Origin: an uncultured Actinomycetes bacterium
Lineage (GTDB): Bacteria; Actinomycetota; Thermoleophilia; RBG-16-64-13
Assembly: GCA_937148845.1 (NCBI GenBank)
Contig: CAKZRW010000042.1
Span: forward strand, 1 to 39,509
Reading direction: 5' to 3'
DNA: 39,509 bases
Positions 33,504 to 39,509 of the stretch are shown here, piece by piece. Position numbers and translations under genes: made by a program. Within the stretch, counting starts at the first letter, position 1. Each line of letters begins with the position of its first letter. The notes under the pieces are model-generated. The model saw only the letters and a list, made by a program, of their open reading frames with translations. It had not been told where the DNA came from and did no database searches.

Positions 33504-35347
33504 TGTCGCAGAGAATACGCAACATAGCCATCGTCGCTCATATCGATCACGGTAAGACCACCTTGATCGACTCCATCTTCCGAGCCACCCGTGTGTTCCG
33601 GGACAACCAGCGCATAGAGGAACGGGTGATGGATAGCTACGAGTTGGAGAGGGAGCGTGGCATCACCATACGCGCCAAGCATTGCACCGTGGAGTGGCAA
33701 GACTACTGCATCAACATCATCGACACTCCTGGGCATGCGGACTTCTCGGGCGAGGTGGAGCGCATCCTCTCCATGGTCGACTCCGTGCTCTTACTGGTGG
33801 ACGCGAACGAGGGTCCCATGCCGCAGACTCGCTACGTCCTCATGCGAGCGTTACGCCTGGGCATGCGGCCCGTCGTGGTGGTGAACAAGGTCGACCGCCT
33901 GGGGGCTGACCCTCACGGGGCCTTGGACAAGACTTTCGACCTCTTCCTGGAACTGGGAGCTACCGACGAGCAAGCCGATTTCCCAGTGGTTTTCGGGTCA
34001 GCCCTGGAAGGCTGGATGGTCCGTGACCCTGATCGTGAGCCCCCAGAGGGCATGGACCCCCTCTTTGAGACCATCGTCAGAGAGGTGCCGCCACCTCGCG
34101 CCGACCTGGGGGCTCCTTTCCGCATGCAGATATGCACTCTGGCCTGGAGCGACTACCTGGGCCGCATCGGCTGCGGTCGTGTCCTTGAGGGTTCTCATCG
34201 GCGCGGTGAAGAGCTAGTGCGTACGGTGACCGCTTGGACCCAAGGCCGGGAGTGGACTGTGGTCGCCACTGAACCGACCCGCAGTGCCCATCTCTGGGTC
34301 ACTCGGGGGCTGGACCGGGTGGAAGTGGAGGAGGTCCAAGCCGGAGATATCGTGTGGGTCAATCTTCCCACCGATCTGAGCTTGGGCGACACCCTGTCGG
34401 CACCGGAGTCGGCCGACCCCGCGCTAGCCCCCTTGGAGGTGGAGGAGCCTACCGTTTCCATGCTCTTCCTGGTGAACAGCGGGCCCTTTGCCGGTCGGGA
34501 GGGCCAGGCAGTGACCCTCCGCCAGATCCGAGACCGTCTTGAGCGCGAAGCCCGTGTCAATGTCGCCCTGCGTGTGGAAGACCTGGGCCGACCCGACAGC
34601 CTCAAGGTGTCGGGGCGCGGAGAGCTGCACCTGGCCATACTGATCGAGGAGATGCGCCGGGAGGGCTTGGAGTTGTGTGTTTCGCGCCCGGAGGTCATCA
34701 CCCGACGGGACGAGAAGGGCGACCTGCTGGAACCGTTGGAAGAGTTGAGCGTAGAGGTGCCCGAGGAGTTCCAAGGTCTCGTCATCGAGAAACTGGCCCT
34801 ACGCAAAGCCGAAATAACAGGTATGCACAACGACGGTAGGGGGATGGTCCGTCTGCAGCTGACTATCCCCACCCGCGGCCTCCTCGGCTACCGCAGCGAG
34901 TTCCTAACCGACACCCGGGGGCTCGGCCTCCTGTCCTCGCGGTTCCTCGGTTACGGCCTTTGGCGGGGCGAGGTGACCCGACGGGAGCGTGGCTCGCTAG
35001 TCAGCTTGGAAACCGGTGTAGCCACCGGCTACGCTCTTGAGAACCTGCAGGCGCGTGGCACCCTGTTCGTCTCCCCCCTGGACCCGGTGTACGCAGGGAT
35101 GGTCGTGGGGGAACACTCCCGGTCCGGAGACCTGGGTTGCAACCCCACCAAGACCAAGAAGCTGGGGAACTATCGGGCAGAGACCAAGGAAGTGGATGTC
35201 CCCCTCAAAGTCCCTCGGCGTCTCTCCTTGGACCAGGCCCTGGAGTGGATCGCGGACGACGAGCTGGTCGAGGTCACCCCTCAGTCGGTCCGGGTCCGCA
35301 AAGCGATCCTGGACGTCGAAGCCCGCAAGAAGGCCACCCGCCTGTGA
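33503..35347 (+). CDS. typA: Ribosome-associated GTPase TypA/BipA
   Basis: A 614-aa translational GTPase. G1 is [10 protein letters not shown]2 [10 protein letters not shown]3 [13 protein letters not shown]4 NKVDR; EF-G-like domains follow. The BipA C-terminal signature appears as [36 protein letters not shown] and the LRRPR-like region [14 protein letters not shown]. Length matches the family (~600 aa). It binds the 70S ribosome near the A site and assists 50S assembly, mainly under stress. GTG 33503 seems leaderless. Its stop lies 9 bp from the convergent lipoprotein stop. Confidence 0.96.
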   Translation: MSQRIRNIAIVAHIDHGKTTLIDSIFRATRVFRDNQRIEERVMDSYELERERGITIRAKHCTVEWQDYCINIIDTPGHADFSGEVERILSMVDSVLLLVDANEGPMPQTRYVLMRALRLGMRPVVVVNKVDRLGADPHGALDKTFDLFLELGATDEQADFPVVFGSALEGWMVRDPDREPPEGMDPLFETIVREVPPPRADLGAPFRMQICTLAWSDYLGRIGCGRVLEGSHRRGEELVRTVTAWTQGREWTVVATEPTRSAHLWVTRGLDRVEVEEVQAGDIVWVNLPTDLSLGDTLSAPESADPALAPLEVEEPTVSMLFLVNSGPFAGREGQAVTLRQIRDRLEREARVNVALRVEDLGRPDSLKVSGRGELHLAILIEEMRREGLELCVSRPEVITRRDEKGDLLEPLEELSVEVPEEFQGLVIEKLALRKAEITGMHNDGRGMVRLQLTIPTRGLLGYRSEFLTDTRGLGLLSSRFLGYGLWRGEVTRRERGSLVSLETGVATGYALENLQARGTLFVSPLDPVYAGMVVGEHSRSGDLGCNPTKTKKLGNYRAETKEVDVPLKVPRRLSLDQALEWIADDELVEVTPQSVRVRKAILDVEARKKATRL

Positions 35348-35356
35348 GCGACCGGA

Positions 35357-36076
35357 CTACGGCAGATACTGCTCGTCGATCCTGACTACGAGGCGACCAG
35401 CCCGTTCGATCCACCAGGGCACCGCATGCAAGTGCCCTTCCGATTCTGGGAAAGGCCCCGGCCCCCAGAAACTCATGAAATCGGCCCAGGTGCAGGGCGC
35501 TTCCCAGTCATCGCCCGGCACCCAACGGGTCGAAGTGGTTATCACCACCGAGTCGGACACCTGGAAGGTGCGTAGCTGAGGATTGAGGTTCTTGATGTAG
35601 TACTCGAGGTCCCATTCCTCATCGGGGCCTATCTCTCCGGCTTCCCTGGCTAGCCGGGTCATCTCGTCACGATCATGGACGAATTCCGCATAGTCGATCT
35701 CGATCCAACGTTTGCCGCTAGACTCCCAGACGCGCGTGATGTAGCCCATAGCCTTGATATGACCGCTGGGCAATCGCGTCTCCGCGCTGGAAAGTGCTTC
35801 TGTAGTGGAAGTTGTGGTCTCCGGCTCGGTACTCGACGTTACTGAGTGGATATCGAATAGGGTCGTGGTGGTCTCGGGGGGAAGTGTGGTCGTAGTGGTC
35901 TCGGGGGGAAGTGTACTCATGGTGGTCTCGGGCGGACTTATCGTCGTGGTCTCTTCTTTCTTGCCGCATCCTACCGCCACTGCCAGCATGCTTGCCAGCA
36001 TGAGGACAAGGAGCAACCTTCCCCCTCCAGGTGCAGATCGCGCTCTCCTGGCACCTTGCGAGCTGTCTACTTTCAT
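35357..36076 (-). CDS. Thr-rich lipoprotein, paralogue A
   Basis: A 239-aa predicted lipoprotein; the lipobox ends at Cys37 (VAVGC). A Thr/Pro/Glu-rich linker (residues ~41-95) contains PPETT repeats encoded by a 27-bp tandem repeat. The C-terminal ~145 aa form a domain with GYITRVWESSGKRWIEIDYAEF, EYYIKNLNPQLRTFQVSDSV and VPWWIERAGRLVVRIDEQYLP. The next gene has the same domain and the same final ten residues. Similar IDYAEF...IDEQYLP domains are, as I recall, widespread but unnamed in Gram-positive secreted proteins. AAAGGAG lies 6 nt before ATG 36076. Function unknown. Confidence 0.8.
   Translation of the reverse strand: MKVDSSQGARRARSAPGGGRLLLVLMLASMLAVAVGCGKKEETTTISPPETTMSTLPPETTTTTLPPETTTTLFDIHSVTSSTEPETTTSTTEALSSAETRLPSGHIKAMGYITRVWESSGKRWIEIDYAEFVHDRDEMTRLAREAGEIGPDEEWDLEYYIKNLNPQLRTFQVSDSVVITTSTRWVPGDDWEAPCTWADFMSFWGPGPFPESEGHLHAVPWWIERAGRLVVRIDEQYLP
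35868..35945 (-). repeat. 27-bp tandem repeat coding the PPETT linker
   Basis: Copies at 35868-35894 and 35895-35921, with a shortened (24-bp) degenerate copy from 35922. They begin GTGGTCTCGG on the plus strand and encode a nine-residue PPETTTTTL-type unit in the linker of lipoprotein A. Confidence 0.85.
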
Positions 36077-36149
36077 ACCCCACTCCTTTCGCTCGCTGGA
36101 CTTGCTGCCACTTTGAGGTCAGCGGCAACAGCGTCTGCCGACGCCCCTG

Positions 36150-37088
36150 CTACGGCAGGTATTGCTCGTCGATCCTTACCACTAGCTGGCCGTCACGCAC
36201 GATCCACCAAGGAGACTCTTTGAGAAAACCCGCCTCGGGATCGGGGGGCGAGTCGCTCCAGAAGGCTTTGAACTCCTCCCAGGTGGTCGCCTCCCCAAGG
36301 ATTCCATGCCAAGAGGATGTGGTTATCTGCACCAAGGACGATACCTGGTACTCGCGCAGAGTGTGGCTCTCGTTGCGGATGAAATAGTCGTTGGCCAGCT
36401 CTTCTCCAGGGGCAAGTTGCCCGGCTTTGATGGCCGCCTGCTTTGCTTCGTCCCCGGTCAAGAACTCAGCGTAGTCTATGCGTAGCCAACGCTTGCCCCC
36501 AGACTCCCAGACTCGTTCGATGAAACCCATCACTTTGACCGTGCCGTCGTCCAGGCGGGTCTCGCCAGCGACTAGCTTCTCGGTAGTACTAGTGGTCTTG
36601 GGCACAGACACAGCAGTTGAAGTAGTCTCTGTGGACGAAAGAGTGGTGGGCTCTTCCAGCGGCGCCTCGCCAGTCTGGCCACCCGCCGCACCGTTCCCCT
36701 CGGTCCCTCCGGTGATCCCGCTGTCTTCAGCAGACTCGCCCTCCGGCTGTTCCGAGACCGTTGGGAGCTCGCTCTTCGCCATCGTGCTCCCGCTTGCCGC
36801 GCTGGATACAGTCGAGCCGGAAGAGCCGCCGCAAGCACCGAGCAGCAAGACGAGACTAACCACCGTAGCCAGAGCAGCTGCTAGAAGGAGCTCGAGTGAG
36901 CGACCCCGCCCGGCCGGCGACCTTCGTCCGGAGAGCACAGACTGATCACTTCGATCACTTGCCTTCTCTGGGTTCGCCGCCGTCGCCCAGTCACTAGGCC
37001 GCGCCTGCCGGGATGCCAGACGATCTCCTTTCCCAGATCCTTTGCTAAATGTTGGGAATGTCATAACGTAATTATCGGCTCGTTTCAT
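36150..37088 (-). CDS. Thr-rich lipoprotein, paralogue B
   Basis: A 312-aa predicted lipoprotein, upstream paralogue of lipoprotein A. The lipobox is LLGAC with Cys86, unusually far from the N-terminus. ATG 37088 is supported by a leaderless-type TATAGT 8 nt upstream, but GTG 36938 would give a standard-length signal peptide, so the start is unsure. A Ser/Gly/Glu/Thr-rich linker spans ~residues 90-170. The C-terminal domain shows GFIERVWESGGKRWLRIDYAEF, NDYFIRNESHTLREYQVSSL and VVRIDEQYLP. Probably surface-exposed; function unknown. It is divergent from the CocE-like gene. Confidence 0.78.
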   Translation of the reverse strand: MKRADNYVMTFPTFSKGSGKGDRLASRQARPSDWATAANPEKASDRSDQSVLSGRRSPAGRGRSLELLLAAALATVVSLVLLLGACGGSSGSTVSSAASGSTMAKSELPTVSEQPEGESAEDSGITGGTEGNGAAGGQTGEAPLEEPTTLSSTETTSTAVSVPKTTSTTEKLVAGETRLDDGTVKVMGFIERVWESGGKRWLRIDYAEFLTGDEAKQAAIKAGQLAPGEELANDYFIRNESHTLREYQVSSLVQITTSSWHGILGEATTWEEFKAFWSDSPPDPEAGFLKESPWWIVRDGQLVVRIDEQYLP

Positions 37089-37096
37089 CCGTATTG

Positions 37097-37102
37097 ACTA
37101 TA
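37097..37102 (-). promoter_or_regulatory. Predicted -10 (TATAGT) before lipoprotein B
   Basis: TATAGT on the minus strand ends 8 nt before ATG 37088 and no SD intervenes. It fits the leaderless layout seen at other genes in the window. No good -35 was found. Confidence 0.4.
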
Positions 37103-37193
37103 GCGCAGTCCTACAGCTTCGGTAGTTGTAACGTATGTAGCGGAGAAAAGGGACGTCACCAGTCCGACGTCAGCGGGACACCGGGAGGTTTCC

Positions 37194-38933
37194 ATGTATT
37201 CAAAGACCCTCAAGCCCGAGATCATGCGCACCATGCTTCCGCCTGACTTCCCAGCCGAGAAACTGAGCCAGCCGCAGTACAAGATGACTGTGGAGCGCGA
37301 CGTGATGATGACCATGCGGGACGGCACCCAGATCGCCTGCAACATCTACCGCCCCGACGCTCCAGGCAAGTTCCCCGCTCTGCACGCCGCTGATTCTTAC
37401 CAGAAAGACCTGGACCACCTGCCTCTCTGGCCCATCTTTCACATGCGCGAGACCAACGACATCGAGTTCTTTGTCAGTAGGGGCTACGTGTTCGTGCACA
37501 GCGATTCCCGGGGTACGGGGCACTCCCCGACCGGTCAGTGGGACCTCTTCGGCCAGGAGATGCAGAACGACCTCTACGACATGACCGAGTGGATAGCCGC
37601 CCAAGAATGGTGCAACGGGCAAGTGGGCATGCTGGGGGAGTCGCTTCTCGCCTGGAGCCAGTGGTTCGCTGCTGTCCAGCAACCGCCTCACTTGACCTGC
37701 ATCCTGCCTTGGGACGCCGGCGCCGACCTTTACCGCGACGTGGCCTGGCACGGGGGCATGATGGCCGTCGGCTTCCCCACTGCCTGGCATATGTGGGAGA
37801 TCCGCGGCCACTACCGGTTGGGGATTCCCGACCGGTTCGGCACTCCAGCTCCGAACCCGGATATGGGGAAATGGGACATGGTGTGGCATGTGATCAACCA
37901 CCCCACCTATGACGATTTCTGGAAGCTGCGCAACCCCGATTTCAAGAAGATCAAAGTACCCGTCTTCGTGGTGGGAGCTCTACACAAGGTAGGTCTGCAC
38001 TTGCGAGGCGTGGTCCGCGGGTACGAGGAACTCGAAGTACCCAAGAAGATGATGCTCGTCCACGGCCTGATGGACGGCGACGAGATGGCGATCTTCAACT
38101 CCACGGAGATGAAACTCCTCATGCTGCGTTGGTACGACCACTGGCTCAAAGGCAACGACACCGGCTTTATGGAAGAGCCTCCGGTGTCGGTGTTCGTGCG
38201 AGGCGCCGATGAGTACCGCCTGTATGAAGATTGGCCGCTTCCCCAGACCGAGTATCGCAAGCTGTATTTCAATGCGGCCAAGAGCGGAGCCGTGGAGTCC
38301 CTCAACGACGGAAGCCTGCGCTGGGAACCGCCCACCGAGAGTGAGAGCTCGTTCTCCTATTCTTATCCCGATCCGGACTGGACTCATTTTTCAGGAGGCG
38401 GCACCGCGGTGGTCGAGGAGAACGGTGTGATCTACGGCCAGAAGCGTATCTGCACCTTCACGAGCGCCCCCTTGGAAGAAGACCTCCAGGTGACCGGCAA
38501 CATCGTGCTTGTGCTTTACGCCTCGTCCGATCAGCAGAACACGGACTTCTTCTGCCGCTTGGTCGACCAGGCGCCCGACGACGAGCAGATACCGGGCTTG
38601 CCGCCAAGGGGTCTGATACTCACCCGGGGCTGGCTGAAGGCTTCGCACGCTTGCACTAAGAGCGAGGACCTTTCCAAACCCTATCGGCCCTACTACCTGC
38701 ACGACAAGCCGCAGCCCATCGAGCCGGGCAAGGTCTACAAGTTCGAGATCGAGGTGTGGCCCACCAGCAACCTCTTCAAGAAAGGACACCGCATCCGGGT
38801 GGATCTTGCCTGCGGCGACTCCCCCGCGCTCGACTTCGGCGGGCACTACTACGGCATAAAAGTGGGGACCGACACCTACTATCACGACCGGGAGCATCCC
38901 TCGCACATCATCCTGCCAGTGATCCCGGCCTGA
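37194..38933 (+). CDS. CocE/NonD-type (X-Pro dipeptidyl-peptidase S15) hydrolase, atypical triad
   Basis: A 579-aa alpha/beta-hydrolase of the CocE/NonD family. RDGTQIACNIYRPDAPGKFPAL and YVFVHSDSRGTGHS open the fold. The nucleophile segment is GMLGESLLAWSQW with Ser150. The C-terminal jelly-roll domain is seen in LYFNAAKSGAVESLNDGSLRW, TFTSAPLEEDLQVTGNIVLVLYASS and KKGHRIRVDLACGDSPALD. Where the family has a W-Y/F-D aspartate this protein reads GALHK, and where GPW-x-H is expected it reads HGLMDGD, so the usual Asp and His are not evident. It may use other residues or be inactive. GGGAGG lies 5 nt before ATG 37194. A TetR gene follows 39 bp downstream. Confidence 0.85.
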   Translation: MYSKTLKPEIMRTMLPPDFPAEKLSQPQYKMTVERDVMMTMRDGTQIACNIYRPDAPGKFPALHAADSYQKDLDHLPLWPIFHMRETNDIEFFVSRGYVFVHSDSRGTGHSPTGQWDLFGQEMQNDLYDMTEWIAAQEWCNGQVGMLGESLLAWSQWFAAVQQPPHLTCILPWDAGADLYRDVAWHGGMMAVGFPTAWHMWEIRGHYRLGIPDRFGTPAPNPDMGKWDMVWHVINHPTYDDFWKLRNPDFKKIKVPVFVVGALHKVGLHLRGVVRGYEELEVPKKMMLVHGLMDGDEMAIFNSTEMKLLMLRWYDHWLKGNDTGFMEEPPVSVFVRGADEYRLYEDWPLPQTEYRKLYFNAAKSGAVESLNDGSLRWEPPTESESSFSYSYPDPDWTHFSGGGTAVVEENGVIYGQKRICTFTSAPLEEDLQVTGNIVLVLYASSDQQNTDFFCRLVDQAPDDEQIPGLPPRGLILTRGWLKASHACTKSEDLSKPYRPYYLHDKPQPIEPGKVYKFEIEVWPTSNLFKKGHRIRVDLACGDSPALDFGGHYYGIKVGTDTYYHDREHPSHIILPVIPA

Positions 38934-38972
38934 GTCTGCTTGGTAGGCGACGCTATGCGCTACCATGCATCC

Positions 38973-39509
38973 ATGCCTGCCGTACGCGGAAAGCGCCGCC
39001 TACCTGCCGCTCAGAGGCGGAGGCAGATAATCGAGGTGGTCACGGACCTGGTAGCCAAGCATGGCGTGCAGGCCACCAGCACCTCCCGCATCGCCGCTGC
39101 TGCCGGTGTGTCCGAAGCTACGCTTTATCGTTACTTCAGTAGCCGGCAGCAGATGCTTCTGGCTGCTATGGACTTGGTGTACGAACGGATCTTCGACGTC
39201 ATTCGGGCCGGCGAGGGCCAGAACGCACTCGACCGACTGCGCGCCATCGGGCGTCGGCATTTCGGTACCCTGACCTCCGACGAAGAAAGATTCGTGTATC
39301 CCCTGTTCGAGTTCGTGGCCGCCCCCCCCTCTTGCGGATTGCGCGAGGCCCTGGCCGAGCACCAGCGCACCGCCACCCAAGCCATCGCCGACATCATCGA
39401 AGAGGGCAAGGAGCAAGGCCTGATCCGCCCCGACGCAGACAGCACCCAGATCGCCTGGGAACTGGTGGGCGTATACTGGACCCAAGACATCTCGTATCTG
39501 ATGGGCCTG
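38973..39509 (+). CDS. TetR-family regulator (3' truncated by window edge)
   Basis: The frame from ATG 38973 is open to the last base (179 residues visible). The HTH region reads RRQIIEVVTDLVAKHGVQATSTSRIAAAAGVSEATLYRYFSSRQQMLLAAMD, a clear TetR DNA-binding domain. The ligand domain shows FVYPLFEFVAAPPSCGLREALAEHQR and ADIIEEGKEQGLIRPDAD. No SD precedes the start; TACCAT at 38961-38966 lies 6 nt upstream, suggesting a leaderless message. It follows the CocE-like gene closely on the same strand and may control it or genes beyond the window. Confidence 0.85.
   Translation, partial: MPAVRGKRRLPAAQRRRQIIEVVTDLVAKHGVQATSTSRIAAAAGVSEATLYRYFSSRQQMLLAAMDLVYERIFDVIRAGEGQNALDRLRAIGRRHFGTLTSDEERFVYPLFEFVAAPPSCGLREALAEHQRTATQAIADIIEEGKEQGLIRPDADSTQIAWELVGVYWTQDISYLMGL

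Overview
The window is chromosomal DNA from a high-GC bacterium, most likely a deep-branching actinobacterium (inferred). The signs are cell-wall-binding-type-2 and NlpC/P60 surface proteins, Thr-rich lipoproteins, an LCP protein with extra membrane helices, and several genes whose start codon sits 6-9 nt after a -10-like hexamer with no Shine-Dalgarno (SD) sequence, which suggests leaderless transcripts. No phage, IS element, CRISPR array, tRNA or rRNA was seen. I could not assign a genus.

Layout. (1) 1-4773: a surface-protein cluster of three co-directional genes sharing a ~125-130 aa beta-rich C-terminal repeat: a 5'-truncated gene, an M23 endopeptidase, and a 1094-aa protein with cell-wall-binding repeats, an IPT/TIG domain, an NlpC/P60 peptidase and four repeat copies. 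(2) 4851-6820 minus: MoaE-like protein, Nudix/CoA pyrophosphatase, DUF169 protein. (3) 7127-8308 plus: PLP enzyme of Cys/Met metabolism, convergent with an LCP-family wall-polymer ligase (minus, to 9855). (4) 9988-18017 plus: a short-chain dehydrogenase broken by an 11-bp tandem duplication, a serpin lipoprotein, a double-CDGSH iron-sulfur protein, a TIGR00300/LOR-SDH protein, cyclophilin, D,D-carboxypeptidase, YegS-like lipid kinase and RlmA-like rRNA methyltransferase. (5) 18131-23804: an alanine/serine-glyoxylate aminotransferase divergent from glcDEF. This is a compact glycolate to glyoxylate to glycine module. (6) 23774-27405: thioredoxin reductase, DUF2721 protein, a DUF454-DUF1295 fusion and a VOC protein. 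(7) 27452-33323 minus: aminotransferase, two translationally coupled MFS paralogues, a gamma-resorcylate-decarboxylase-like amidohydrolase and a TetR regulator. This looks like an undescribed catabolic or transport locus. (8) 33503-end: TypA/BipA, two paralogous Thr-rich lipoproteins, a CocE/NonD-type hydrolase with altered triad positions, and a TetR gene cut by the window edge.

Two themes run through the window. Short tandem duplications (periods 10, 11, 17, 17-19, 20, 27 and 27 bp) occur in spacers just after stop codons and in linker-coding regions, and one of them has disrupted a gene. Long perfect GC-rich hairpins without clear U-tracts lie between genes. Domain and motif calls come from reading the translated sequence; no database search was run.
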